A stretch of DNA of 64,000 nt from Leptolyngbya sp. SIO1E4 (GCA_010672825.2 JAAHFU020000002.1:446001-510000); one strand, 5' to 3'. Numbered from the stretch's first letter, positions 45,738-54,551 are shown. Translations and numbers: made by a program. Notes: generated by a model not told the origin, from the letters alone.

Positions 45738-46685
45738 ATGTTTGAACTATATCCGCCCATTGACCCGCATTACACCCACTATCTCCAGGTTTCTGAACGA
45801 CATACCCTGTACATTGAAGAGTCTGGTAACCCTAACGGGAAACCCGTTGTATTTTTGCATGGCGGCCCTGGAGGCGGCACATTGCCAATCTATCGACAAT
45901 TCTTTGACCCTGAACAGTGGCGCATTATTTTGTTTGATCAGCGGGGATGCGGGAAAAGTCGCCCCCATGCTGAACTCCTGGAAAATACAACCTGGCATTT
46001 AGTGTCAGATATCGAGCGCATTCGCCAGCACTTTGGAATTGAGCGGTGGGTTGTCTTTGGGGGCAGTTGGGGCAGCACCTTAGCACTTGCCTATGCCCAA
46101 ACTCACCCCGAACGATGTATCGGGCTCATTTTACGGGGGATTTTCACCCTCCGCCCTGAGGAAATTCAATGGTTCTATCAGTCAGGGGCAAGTTACTTGT
46201 TCCCCGATGCTTGGGAAACGTATCTGGCCCCGATTCCTCCAGAAGAGCGGGATGATTTGCTATCAGCCTATTATCGCCGTCTGACGCACGCAGATGCAGC
46301 GGTGCAGTTAGAAGCGGCTCGGGCATGGTCCATTTGGGAGGCCAGCACCAGCAAACTCATTCCTGACCCTTCCCTGATTGAAAAGTTCGGGAAAGATGCC
46401 TTTGCCACAGCGTTTGCTCGGATTGAGTGCCACTACTTTATTAACAACGGCTTCTTTGAAAGCCCCGATCAGCTTTTAAAAGATGTAGAGCGGCTGCGAT
46501 CGATTCCAGGGGTGATTGTTCAGGGACGCTATGACGTGGTGTGTCCGGCAAAAACTGCATGGGAGCTGCATCAAGCCTGGCCAGAAGCAGACTTTATTTT
46601 GGTGCCTGATGCGGGGCACTCGGCCACTGAGGCTGGAATTATTGACGCCCTAGTCACCGCAACCAATCGCTTTGCCACGCTCTGA
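45738..46685 (+). CDS. pip: Proline iminopeptidase
   Basis: A 315-residue alpha/beta hydrolase that removes N-terminal proline from peptides. Motifs: HGGPGGG oxyanion region (~40-46), DQRGCGKSRPH, nucleophile elbow GGSWGSTLAL (~110-119), and catalytic GRYDVVCP (Asp) and DAGHSATE (His) near the C-terminus. Full length compared with the family. Cytoplasmic. Confidence 0.93.
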   Translation: MFELYPPIDPHYTHYLQVSERHTLYIEESGNPNGKPVVFLHGGPGGGTLPIYRQFFDPEQWRIILFDQRGCGKSRPHAELLENTTWHLVSDIERIRQHFGIERWVVFGGSWGSTLALAYAQTHPERCIGLILRGIFTLRPEEIQWFYQSGASYLFPDAWETYLAPIPPEERDDLLSAYYRRLTHADAAVQLEAARAWSIWEASTSKLIPDPSLIEKFGKDAFATAFARIECHYFINNGFFESPDQLLKDVERLRSIPGVIVQGRYDVVCPAKTAWELHQAWPEADFILVPDAGHSATEAGIIDALVTATNRFATL

Positions 46686-46722
46686 AGGCAACGGCTTGAG
46701 TGAACGATAATCCTTAAGCCTG

Positions 46723-48327
46723 TCAAATATCCAGGGTTCTGCGCAGCTGAGCCTGATCTTCAGGGCTAACACTAAACCGACCTTTTTCAATATCGCGAAT
46801 CCAGCTTTGGCTTTTGCCGAGGCGATCGGCAAGGGCACGCTGGGTCAGGTTATGGCGTTTGCGGGCAGCTTTGATCTCGCTGCTAGAAAGTTGCTCTGTC
46901 TGGTTCGTAACGTCTTTGGACGACGATTGACGGCGGCGGCGCTTAGGCGGCGTGCGGCGGACGGTTGGCTGCCATTCGTCAGACAGCTCAAACCCTAACA
47001 AGCGAGCATTGAGCAGACGCTGCCATTTATCCCGAGGGGCGGTATCTGTCAGGCTTAAATCTAGGTTGGCATCATTTGCCCAAAACTCTAAAGCATCGTC
47101 GGCATCATCTGGAATTTGAGCCACCTTCGCCCACAGCGGTTGAATATCAGGTGGGTAGGTTTCTGGATCAAAAATCGGTTTCAATCCGTAGTAGTGAATC
47201 GTTTCTAAATCACTCTCAAAAGTTTTGAGCAAGCGCTTGTGGGCACCCCGTAGGGTGGTTGCCTGAACCAAGCGCGCCTCTCCATAGGCAATGCGTAGCA
47301 GTGTACGAATGGTGACGCGATCGTCGCCCCCCAGCCGTAACTTAAACAAGAGCCACAAAAGCAGGCGCATGGCCCCTTCATGCTGCTGCCAGTTGCTCAT
47401 CACTTCGAACAACAGCGATTGGGGCAGGATTCCGTACTGATAAAAGGCCGTTTGTCGGCGGTAATCTTGCTTGTTCAGAAAGTGCTTAGCCCAAATCCCA
47501 GCTCGGACAGTGAAGCTCAGACCAATCAGATGGCGATAGCCCTGGCTGTCTGTTTCGAAGTAGTACTGGGTATTGAGCAACTGCCAAACCGAATGCTCGG
47601 CCAGGCTAAAGGGTTGCACCTTACCCTGACGAGGCCAGTCAAGACTAACCAGCAGATGACAGGCCTGATACACCAGATCCTTAATCAGAGTAAGTTTATC
47701 GAGCTTGGTCAGATCTTTGCGCTTATCGAGCCCTAAGTACTGTTCAATATGCTGATCATTGAGAACAAACTCTTCCTCCCAGGGACAATCGGCAGTGGCC
47801 GCATAGGCAGCAAAAATAAGGTGGATACAGGCGGCACGAATATCGAAGAACCCTAGAGCTATGGCACCTTCCTCCAGGGTCATGGGTTCAGACACCGAGG
47901 CTTCTGGGTTAACTGCGAGGCGAAACCGCATTTCGCCCCGTCCACGATGCACGGGGCGGACGTAGCAGAGATTGCCATCTGTATCTGGCTGCCAGGGAAG
48001 CGCCTGGCGCTGGGCAAGAACATTACACGATTCCCACATCACCATAGAAGAGGCAAAGGGGTTCGTTTTGCCGTTGAGAAAAATGTCTAGAATTGCCGCT
48101 GGCAACAGCGTACTTTTACAACGACCTTTTTTAGCTTTCAGGGGCGTCAGCGCCCCAATCGAACAGGCATCAACACATCGAGGAATCGCTACATCTGCAC
48201 ACCCATTGCACAGGGTAGGGTCAATCCAATAGTTGACTCCATCAGCTTCAGTTTTAATTGCTCCGTTGGGGCATTGAGGGCGACAGTTATCGCACTGAAT
48301 GCAGCCATCTTTGACGGTGTACACCAT
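46723..48327 (-). CDS. cnfR: nif master activator CnfR (PatB-type)
   Basis: A 534-residue regulator: two ferredoxin-like 4Fe-4S motifs at the N-terminus (C9-x2-C12-x2-C15-x3-C19 and CNGC...CVDAC), a large central helical region, and a C-terminal XRE-type helix-turn-helix (LTQRALADRLGKSQSWIRDI). This architecture is that of CnfR of Leptolyngbya boryana and PatB of Anabaena, which activate nif genes when oxygen is low; the clusters are thought to sense oxygen. ATG 48327 gives MVYTVKDGCIQCDNC; ATG 48351 adds eight residues. It lies beside the nif island and is the likely ligand of the TGAGTAC-box promoters described here. Confidence 0.9.
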   Translation of the reverse strand: MVYTVKDGCIQCDNCRPQCPNGAIKTEADGVNYWIDPTLCNGCADVAIPRCVDACSIGALTPLKAKKGRCKSTLLPAAILDIFLNGKTNPFASSMVMWESCNVLAQRQALPWQPDTDGNLCYVRPVHRGRGEMRFRLAVNPEASVSEPMTLEEGAIALGFFDIRAACIHLIFAAYAATADCPWEEEFVLNDQHIEQYLGLDKRKDLTKLDKLTLIKDLVYQACHLLVSLDWPRQGKVQPFSLAEHSVWQLLNTQYYFETDSQGYRHLIGLSFTVRAGIWAKHFLNKQDYRRQTAFYQYGILPQSLLFEVMSNWQQHEGAMRLLLWLLFKLRLGGDDRVTIRTLLRIAYGEARLVQATTLRGAHKRLLKTFESDLETIHYYGLKPIFDPETYPPDIQPLWAKVAQIPDDADDALEFWANDANLDLSLTDTAPRDKWQRLLNARLLGFELSDEWQPTVRRTPPKRRRRQSSSKDVTNQTEQLSSSEIKAARKRHNLTQRALADRLGKSQSWIRDIEKGRFSVSPEDQAQLRRTLDI

Positions 48328-48660
48328 AGGAAGTAAAGAATGATGAATCAACTCGAGCTAGACTCCGACAACCACACTGTGAGACTCAGCTCAGTACTAT
48401 CCAATGGATCACTGACCCAGTAATCTGACAACCCTTAATCGGTTTCTCGTTACCGGGAGCTTCTTAAACTCACGCTAATAGGAATAACAACCTATGGATT
48501 TATGTTTTATGTCACCTTATACGGTTTAAAAATCTCTTAAAACTACCGCAAAAGGCTATATTTGTGAACCTTTGACGGATTGATTTTGTCATCAAAAATA
48601 CGATTTAGCAATGACTTGCGTATATGGTCTTGCGGGGATGTGATGCAATCGGAGCAGACT

Positions 48661-48692
48661 GTAAGATTAGCTTAATCTGGCATTAATCTTAC
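48661..48692. terminator. Inverted repeat between the nifP operon end and cnfR
   Basis: GTAAGATTA (48661-48669) and TAATCTTAC (48684-48692) are perfect complements with 14 bases between. On the leftward transcript it lies 52-83 bases after the last gene of the nifP operon and 334 bases before the cnfR ATG. It may be the operon terminator or a protein-binding site. The remainder of the 416-bp gap shows no gene. Confidence 0.45.
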
Positions 48693-48743
48693 GTAATTCT
48701 TCTGGTGGCTGGGAATTTATTCTGGTGAAAACTGTCTTTTAAA

Positions 48744-48968
48744 TCACGAAATCATGTGGGCGATCTCATTGTTTTCCTCCTTCAGATATTCGCTGTAGTC
48801 AGCCAAATCATCCAGCCCTAGAAACCCCAGCAGTAGCTCAGCCGCCAGCCAGATTAAAAGCTCAATGGTTAGCCGCTTATATCTCGGCCCTGCGGAGGAT
48901 GACACCTTGGATCTTGAGCCTGATACCCTCGCCGTCAGAGGCTTTGTTGCAAAGGAATGAATAACCAT
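48744..48968 (-). CDS. Small conserved membrane protein
   Basis: 74 residues from ATG 48968: basic N-terminus, then one hydrophobic helix (LTIELLIWLAAELLLGFLGL), then DDLADYSEYLKEE. The 'E(L/I)..W.A.E.LL...GLDDLADYSE' pattern is one I associate with small cyanobacterial hypothetical proteins. It starts four bases after the stop of the cyclotransferase-like gene and so appears to be the last gene of the nifP operon. Role unknown. Confidence 0.7.
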   Translation of the reverse strand: MVIHSFATKPLTARVSGSRSKVSSSAGPRYKRLTIELLIWLAAELLLGFLGLDDLADYSEYLKEENNEIAHMIS

Positions 48969-48972
48969 GGGA

Positions 48973-49524
48973 TTAGGCGCAAGCCATTTGTAGACTGCGC
49001 ATATGTTCAAACAATTGCCAGCAGTAAGGTTCGGGGAGCTGACAGGTAACAGCACCTCTCAGCACCACATTGAAATACCAATCATCCGGGGGAATTTCTA
49101 CCGACGTTTTCTTCACAACCACATAGGTTCGAACTTTTAAGTAATGCCTGCCCTCGCTCTTGACAGTGACAAACTCGTGGCGATAGCGATTCAGATGTAC
49201 CCCTTCTCGGGCATCGAGGTTAGCACTCAGGCGCCAGGGCAACCGATAAAGCACGCCATAGATCTCTCCGTTTGAGGTCGGCAGAATGTCGAGGGCACCC
49301 CCATTGCGCTTAGGACAGCGGTAGCGAAACCCCAAACGATACCCCTTAAGCGTGGCAGCGCCCACGATGTAAGGATGGGTGTTTTCTCCTAAAGAGCGTT
49401 TCAAATCGACCGGGCACATGCAGGAGCCATAGGCAAAGTAGTAGAAATAGGACTCTGCCGGATTCATCGCCGATGGTGGGGCTAAGGTCGGCGGGGCTTT
49501 TAAGTGGGCGTTACACGTTAGCAT
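48973..49524 (-). CDS. Gamma-glutamylcyclotransferase-like protein
   Basis: About 183 residues from ATG 49524, which overlaps the preceding gene by 14 bases. FYYFAYGSCMCPVDLKRSLG is the substrate-binding loop (YGS motif) of the GGCT/AIG2 fold. ALDILPTSNGEIYGVLYRLP and LDAREGVHLNRYRHEFVTV contain the usual catalytic Glu position (REG). It may form 5-oxoproline from gamma-glutamyl compounds. Its place in the nif operon suggests a link with glutathione or glutamate metabolism during nitrogen fixation, which is inference. ATG 49467 (MNPAESYFYYF) is a shorter alternative. Confidence 0.82.
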   Translation of the reverse strand: MLTCNAHLKAPPTLAPPSAMNPAESYFYYFAYGSCMCPVDLKRSLGENTHPYIVGAATLKGYRLGFRYRCPKRNGGALDILPTSNGEIYGVLYRLPWRLSANLDAREGVHLNRYRHEFVTVKSEGRHYLKVRTYVVVKKTSVEIPPDDWYFNVVLRGAVTCQLPEPYCWQLFEHMRSLQMACA

Positions 49525-49795
49525 GGCTCGACAGGGAAAACACCTGGTAGGCATTGAGCTTAAGGACTTTGGCCTGGGTATCTAGCTGACTGTGACCAAT
49601 GCAGCGAATCTGAACGCCCGGCTGCAGCCAATGCGGTAAGGCCTGTTGAAAATTACTGGGCAACTCAATGGGGATGTGTTCTTGTTCGACATCCAGTGTG
49701 AGATGGGTCGTTTGGGCTAGCTCGTTGCCTAGAAATCCTAGAAAGGTTCCATCTAAGACAAACATCCAGGGTGGCATAGAGGGGGTGCGGTGCAT
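49511..49795 (-). CDS. Unknown small protein in the nif operon
   Basis: 94 residues from ATG 49795, or 84 from ATG 49765 (MFVLDGTFLGFLGN). The middle and end (HIPIELPSNFQQALPHWLQPGVQIRCIGHSQLD...VLKLNAYQVF) look like an OB-fold-type small domain. No family name was recalled with certainty. Its stop overlaps the start of the cyclotransferase-like gene, so the two are translationally coupled. Confidence 0.65.
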   Translation of the reverse strand: MHRTPSMPPWMFVLDGTFLGFLGNELAQTTHLTLDVEQEHIPIELPSNFQQALPHWLQPGVQIRCIGHSQLDTQAKVLKLNAYQVFSLSSHANV

Positions 49796-49873
49796 TGGCG
49801 TTCTCCTTAGCGTTTGAGGTTTGGATGTAGGGTTTGGGGTCTGGGGGATAGGGTTTGAGGGATAGCGTTCGGG

Positions 49874-49913
49874 TTTATTTCACAGCCGCGATCGATCGCG
49901 GCTGTGAAATAAA
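49874..49913. repeat. Perfect 40-bp palindrome after nifT
   Basis: The arms 49874-49893 (TTTATTTCACAGCCGCGATC) and 49894-49913 are exact reverse complements with no spacer and a GATC centre. It begins six bases after the nifT stop on the leftward transcript and lies inside the operon, before the next gene. It would form a very stable cruciform or hairpin and may end or process the mRNA. GGGTTTG-type heptamers fill 49812-49872. Confidence 0.9.
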
Positions 49914-49918
49914 AGGGG

Positions 49919-50122
49919 CTAATTTAGGCGTTTGGCCTGTACTGTTTTGGGGGTTTTAATGGAATCGCCGAGCCCAGCGACAGACAATTCCCAGCCGTTG
50001 GATAGGGTAAAAATGTGGGTGTCATCTGCCTGGGTTTGGCCCACCACTTCTTCTTCCAGGTCTTTTTTGGGCACGTAGACCATTAACTTGCCAGCGTGGT
50101 CAGTGTGAAGGGTAATTTTCAT
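49919..50122 (-). CDS. nifT: NifT/FixU-family protein
   Basis: 67 residues, MKITLHTDHAGKLMVYVPKK..., a standard NifT: short, beta-rich, with 'vyVPKKDLEE.Vv' and a GWEL core. Its exact role in nitrogenase maturation is not known. It follows nifV by 63 bases. nifZ, usually found between nifV and nifT in cyanobacteria, is absent here. Confidence 0.9.
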   Translation of the reverse strand: MKITLHTDHAGKLMVYVPKKDLEEEVVGQTQADDTHIFTLSNGWELSVAGLGDSIKTPKTVQAKRLN

Positions 50123-50185
50123 TAGAGTTCCTGGTATGGAAAGGGTTAATAGGGAGTACGGGCACGAAATGATTGGATCACAGAA

Positions 50186-51328
50186 TTATTGGATCACGGC
50201 ATAGGCTTTTTTCTCAGATACCAGCGCCAACAGCTCATCCACCGTGAGGCTGCGCTTAAGCTGGGTCGAGCGATCGCGCACAGCATTTAAGACAGACTGG
50301 CCCTTAGCAGCATCTAAATGCACGCCATAGTCTTGCAAGACCTGATTGAGCAAGGTTCGCCCTGAATGCTTGCCGACTACCAGACGCCGCTGGCAGCCGA
50401 CTTCGCGGGGGTCAAAGGGTTCGTAGGTGCTGTGATGGTGAGCAATACCATGGGCATGAATACCAGACTCATGGGCAAAGGTGTTTTCCCCCACGATCGC
50501 TTTCCAAGGCGGCACCGGAGCGTTCACAGCTTTAGCCACAAAGCGCGACAGTTCTAGAAAGTGCTGGGTCTGAATGCGGGTTTTGATGCCATAGATTTGC
50601 TTCAGGGTCATCACCACCTCTTCCAGGGCAGCGTTACCAGCCCGTTCCCCTAAGCCGTTAACGGTTGTGTTGACAGAGGTTGCTCCGGCTCGAATTCCGG
50701 CGAGGGCATTGGCAGTAGCCAGCCCCAGATCGTTATGGGTGTGCATTTCCACCGGAATTTCCAGGGAATTGACAACCTTTTGCACCTTCTCGAAGGTAGT
50801 GAACGGATCGAGAATGCCCACGGTATCGCAGAAGCGGAAGCGAAAGGCGCCCCACTCCTGGGCAAATTGGGCGGCATCAATTAAAAAAGTTTCGTCGGCG
50901 CGAGAGCTGTCTTCTCCCCCAACGCTGACCTCCAGACCATGGTCACGGGCAAAGTTGATGGCATCTCGCAGTTGCTCTAGCATTCTGGCCCAGCGCCCGT
51001 GAAACTTGACCTGAATCTGGATATCGGAAACCGGGATAGAAATGTGAACTCGCTTGAGGCCACAGTGAATAGACGCTTGAATATCTGAAACGACAGCCCG
51101 GTTCCAGCCGAGGAGCTGGGCATTAAGCCCTAAATCAGCAATGGTGCGAATGGCTCTGGCTTCATCTTGGCCCATGGCAGGAATACCGACTTCCAGTTCC
51201 TGGACACCAATGGCATCGAGGAACTTAGCGATCGCAATCTTTTCATCTAAGCCAAACGCTACACCAGCGGCCTGTTCACCATCGCGCAGGGTGGTGTCGT
51301 TGATGTAGATCGGATGCGGGGTTGTCAT
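50186..51328 (-). CDS. nifV: Homocitrate synthase NifV
   Basis: A 380-residue enzyme condensing acetyl-CoA and 2-oxoglutarate to homocitrate, the organic part of FeMo-co. It has the DRE-TIM signature INDTTLRDGEQAAGVAF (~7-23), metal-binding HTHNDLGLATAN, the GLGERAGNAALEEVVM block and a C-terminal HSGR. ATG 51328 begins MTTPHPIYINDTTLRDGEQ; the frame is open 21 codons earlier without family similarity. It is in the leftward nifP operon. Confidence 0.95.
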   Translation of the reverse strand: MTTPHPIYINDTTLRDGEQAAGVAFGLDEKIAIAKFLDAIGVQELEVGIPAMGQDEARAIRTIADLGLNAQLLGWNRAVVSDIQASIHCGLKRVHISIPVSDIQIQVKFHGRWARMLEQLRDAINFARDHGLEVSVGGEDSSRADETFLIDAAQFAQEWGAFRFRFCDTVGILDPFTTFEKVQKVVNSLEIPVEMHTHNDLGLATANALAGIRAGATSVNTTVNGLGERAGNAALEEVVMTLKQIYGIKTRIQTQHFLELSRFVAKAVNAPVPPWKAIVGENTFAHESGIHAHGIAHHHSTYEPFDPREVGCQRRLVVGKHSGRTLLNQVLQDYGVHLDAAKGQSVLNAVRDRSTQLKRSLTVDELLALVSEKKAYAVIQ

Positions 51329-51421
51329 AGCAGCCTCCAAGGCAAGGGAATGATGGCAGATCAGGTCATTTGCATCAAAGGAAAACAGCATTGCGTCGGG
51401 AACTGCGCTGTTGATATCGCC

Positions 51422-51553
51422 TTATGAAAGCGGGGTACGGGGTCGGCGACGTTTGAGATAGGCCAAGTCAGCTTTGATTAACTGGTTGAGAAAGTACTGT
51501 TGAGCCCAGGCCAGGCCGAGAAAAAAGCCAACTACGGTAAGGGAAGCAAACAT
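51422..51553 (-). CDS. 43-residue single-helix membrane protein
   Basis: ATG 51553 opens MFASLTVVGFFLGLAWAQQY followed by FLNQLIKADLAYLKRRRPRT. It has one N-terminal membrane helix and a basic C-terminus. A TTG at 51622 would extend it by 23 unlikely residues. It lies between dps and nifV in the same direction. Cyanobacterial nif clusters often have small unknown genes here; this may be one, but homology was not checked. Confidence 0.55.
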   Translation of the reverse strand: MFASLTVVGFFLGLAWAQQYFLNQLIKADLAYLKRRRPRTPLS

Positions 51554-51684
51554 AAAGGGAGAATCCTGATGCAGGCTGGGTTGAGGGTGGACAAGAAATG
51601 TGTGAGCGGGGAAGTTGGGCAATGAAGGGGGGCGTCAGGGCAGGGGGTTGTTGCCCTGACGGCGGGACGGTGTGCAGGGGATGG

Positions 51685-52224
51685 TTAATTCAGGAAAGTG
51701 GTTGTCAGGCTGTCTGCTGACAGGAAGTGATCCAGGTGAAAGGCCCGGTCTTCAGTCTTGAGCAGAATCTGTTCGAAGAGGTAGCTGGTGGCGCGATCGC
51801 CAACGCCTTCGGCATGGGCAGCCAGACGTCGTAGCAAATCAATCAATTCCTGCTCTGCGGTCAAATCGTTTTCAATCATTTGACGGCAGTTATAGGCACC
51901 CTCTGGTTCTAGGGTGAAACAGCACAGATCAGCAAGGGTCGTCAGGGTACCTGCCGGAACACCACCTAGCCCATTCAGGCGCTCTGCCACGTCATGGGCA
52001 TGTTCCTGGGTGGCTTCGTAGCTTTCTTGAAAGAACTCGTGGACAGAATAAAACTCTGCCCCTTCTATGACGAAATGGTGCTTCTGATATTGCAGGTACA
52101 GCGCTTGGAAACTGGCATAGACCAGGTTTAAGCCATCGCATATGGCAGTGGTCACGTCTTTTTCGAGGCCGACGGGGTTCTCACCCACTTCGCCAAAGGC
52201 ACGAACAAGCGTTTGAGTCGTCAT
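51685..52224 (-). CDS. Dps-family ferritin-like protein
   Basis: A 179-residue four-helix ferritin-like protein. YLQYQKHHFVIEGAEFYSVHEFF and the following EATQEHAHDVAERL match the Dps ferroxidase region (His and Asp/Glu ligands). It should store iron and consume hydrogen peroxide, forming a dodecamer. Dps genes inside the nif clusters of non-heterocystous cyanobacteria are known. Protection of nitrogenase from oxidative damage is a reasonable inference. The ATG is well placed, 198 bases after the Asr1405-type gene. Confidence 0.88.
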   Translation of the reverse strand: MTTQTLVRAFGEVGENPVGLEKDVTTAICDGLNLVYASFQALYLQYQKHHFVIEGAEFYSVHEFFQESYEATQEHAHDVAERLNGLGGVPAGTLTTLADLCCFTLEPEGAYNCRQMIENDLTAEQELIDLLRRLAAHAEGVGDRATSYLFEQILLKTEDRAFHLDHFLSADSLTTTFLN

Positions 52225-52422
52225 GTAACTACTCCAATATTGAGACTGAAAAGGACAAACGGAACCTTGTAAGCGTTGAAAGTCATCCTCATTTGCAAAA
52301 CGATCGCTGTGTATAGATAGACAGATCTATTAGATCTCGATAGAAAGAGCACAGGGATGAGCGGTTTACCCACTGCAAAGCGCGTCGCTTTACTCACAAG
52401 AACTGATATCCGGTGAAACGCT

Positions 52423-52692
52423 TTAATCGTTGACTGTACAGGGCACTTGGGTTTCCCAGCAGCGCTCTAGCCAGTCCCGACTGACTTGGCGTGAAGTTGT
52501 GAACTGCCGCACGGTGCTGTGTACCAGCACCAGGGCAATGGCGTGGTTTACCTCAACTCGTAGGGTGCCGTCGGCGGGGCAAATACAGGGAATGTTGAGT
52601 TCTTGCAAGCGACGATAGATTGACCAGCGATCGCCCCGATGCACTGACACAACTTGCCCCCAATCTGGGGCGGTGGAAGTAGATTTATTCAT
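52423..52692 (-). CDS. Asr1405/Asl0597-family protein
   Basis: 89 residues, [20 protein letters not shown]..., with [40 protein letters not shown] and a C-terminal WLERCW. It matches my recollection of the small family named after Anabaena Asr1405, a gene next to nifP/nifV. Function unknown. Its start overlaps the nifP stop by eight bases, so it is coupled to nifP. Confidence 0.75.
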   Translation of the reverse strand: MNKSTSTAPDWGQVVSVHRGDRWSIYRRLQELNIPCICPADGTLRVEVNHAIALVLVHSTVRQFTTSRQVSRDWLERCWETQVPCTVND

Positions 52693-53416
52693 GGGATTGA
52701 GACTCCATCGGTGAGAGGGATAAGGAAGTAAGCTTTTGCATTTGCGCTTCTAAGGCTTCGATGCGATCCAATAGCCGTCGGAGTGTGGCAGCTTCTGCAT
52801 CCGGCAGTTGACCGTGTTCTAACGGTGCAGCGGTAGTGTTGCATTTGCAGACGTTGCGATTAGGGATACCAACGGCGGTGCAGTTAGCAGGCACATCTCT
52901 TAAAACAACGGAGCCTGCCCCAACGCGGGCATGGTCACCGATATCAATATTGCCGAGGATTTTCGCCCCAGTCCCAATTACTACGCGACTACCAACGGTG
53001 GGATGACGCTTGCCGGTTTCTTTGCCGGTGCCGCCGAGGGTAACCCCTTGATAAATCAGGGTGTAGTCACCCACCATAGCCGTTTCCCCAATCACAACCC
53101 CCATGCCGTGATCGATAAAGACACCCTTCCCGAGCTGGGCACCGGGGTGAATTTCAATACCGGTGAAGAAGCGACCCAGGTGGGAAATCAAGCGCGGCAG
53201 TAGCTTAACCCCATGACCATGTAACCAATGGGCGAGCCGATGAATGGCGATCGCATGGAAGCCCGGGTAGCAACAAAGCACTTCTAACCAGTGACTCGCC
53301 GCTGGGTCTCGCTCAAAAATGACGGTGAAGTCTTCTATAAGGGGAAGGTGCTGACGCAGATTGTCTAGGGCGGACGACCAACGCCGCGTAGGAAAGGGTA
53401 GGAGAGATGGGGACAT
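52685..53416 (-). CDS. nifP: Serine O-acetyltransferase NifP
   Basis: A 243-residue CysE-type enzyme making O-acetylserine for cysteine synthesis, giving sulfur for nitrogenase clusters. It has an N-terminal helical domain ([21 protein letters not shown]) and a left-handed beta-helix of hexapeptide repeats ([21 protein letters not shown]..., catalytic His and Asp region), [12 protein letters not shown] and AVGIPNR. ATG 53416 is used; a TTG at 53467 would add 17 residues. It is the first gene of the leftward operon, with the three-box promoter region upstream. Confidence 0.9.
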   Translation of the reverse strand: MSPSLLPFPTRRWSSALDNLRQHLPLIEDFTVIFERDPAASHWLEVLCCYPGFHAIAIHRLAHWLHGHGVKLLPRLISHLGRFFTGIEIHPGAQLGKGVFIDHGMGVVIGETAMVGDYTLIYQGVTLGGTGKETGKRHPTVGSRVVIGTGAKILGNIDIGDHARVGAGSVVLRDVPANCTAVGIPNRNVCKCNTTAAPLEHGQLPDAEAATLRRLLDRIEALEAQMQKLTSLSLSPMESQSHE

Positions 53417-53488
53417 GACTCTGGGTGGGCTGGTTTTCCTGCTTATAGCAATTGCCGTTTTTAGCAACTGCGTAACTGGCCCAATCCA

Positions 53489-53705
53489 GATTTACTAGAA
53501 GTATTAACGGTGTACTCAAAGACTTAAATCCTTGATTTCAAAGGGTTTGAAATTTCCCTGAGTACAGGGTGAAGGTATTTCAACCACAGGGTACAGGCAT
53601 TTATACCCCGAGGTGTGAGTATTCTGTACTCACGGAGAACCCCTTGAATACTGGGACTTAGAGGACAATCGGCGCACTTTATCAAAACGGAGCGCGATGT
53701 ACTCA
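53489..53705 (-). promoter_or_regulatory. nifP promoter region with three TGAGTAC boxes
   Basis: Read leftward, TGAGTAC occurs at 53705-53699, 53632-53626 and 53518-53512 (steps 73 and 114). The middle box is preceded by AAGGGGTT (53645-53638). The last forms TTGAGTACACCGTTAAT followed by TCTAGTAAATC; TTGAGT and TAGTAA could be -35 and -10 with a 16-base spacer, about 70 bases before the nifP ATG. A further box lies in the palindrome CCCTGAGTACAGGG (53557-53570). GTGAGTA and TACTCAC form an inverted repeat at 53615-53633. The whole matches the nifB side in arrangement. CnfR is the likely activator; direct binding is inferred. Confidence 0.7.
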
Positions 53706-54072
53706 AATGTGACGTCTGATGTTCAGGAATTAGATTTCCACGAACAAAAATGTATCAGACTATGCAAAATCGGGTCTGTTTAATTCAGCATATCTTAACA
53801 ACACCCCGATTGACTCTTCGATTAGAAACCCACCCAAGATAAAGAAACGTTTCTGTTAGGGGTCATCAAGCCAGCTTCCTCTGTCTGGAGTCTTTTAGCT
53901 TGAACCTTCACTGTCGATTTGAGGTTTGAATTGTGGCACTGGAGTCAAAACTGCGCTGACCCACGCAGAGTCTAGAACCAGAGTTTTCTCCTATCAGAAA
54001 CATGAGATCTCTCGCATCATTTCTGAACAGACTCCTCAATCCCCCAAATTTGAGGAACTTTCACGGATTTAC

Positions 54073-54164
54073 ACCTGTTCTCGTTTCCAAAGCTATAGAT
54101 TAGCCCCCTCCCAAATCGCAGGCGATGGGGGGCGATAGGTAGCGCTGCTCTGGAGAATTGGTAT
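54073..54164. repeat. MITE-like palindromic element
   Basis: The right end, read inward, is ATACCAATTCTC (54164-54153) and the left end is ACCTGTTCTC (54073-54082). The interior contains a hairpin (AGCCCCCTCCCAAATCGC against GCGATGGGGGG). Its left 33 bp (54077-54109) recur at 26832-26864, where the terminus ATACCAGTTCTC is also found. It has no coding capacity. It lies in the centre of the 1.7-kb nifP-nifB region. Confidence 0.6.
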
Positions 54165-54551
54165 TAGTCTCTTCCCAGGGTTGGGGAACGAGAGGGGTCT
54201 TCTTTATATAGGTGCTAGCGGTCTATTGACAGGGCTGATTGGGGAGATGAGTTTAATCGCAAGCAAGATGCCCGCCCTCGTTTGGATGATCTGATCTGAA
54301 AGCAGGTGAGCGTCTTGCTCACAGGTATCCCTGAGTAGAATCATGGGGCTATTAAGCAACACAGGCTCAAAAACCTCGTCTGTAAACCGTCAGGACCGTC
54401 AGGATTTAAAGCGACTTTACATTAGTTATGAATAGAGTGTTAAGGTCATCACAAAGAAATCGGAAAAACTGAAACAATCGATACAGACATGTTTTTCGGC
54501 TTTCTAAAGAAAATCTTCATTTGGTATCGATGTTAACCAAAAGCATCGATC

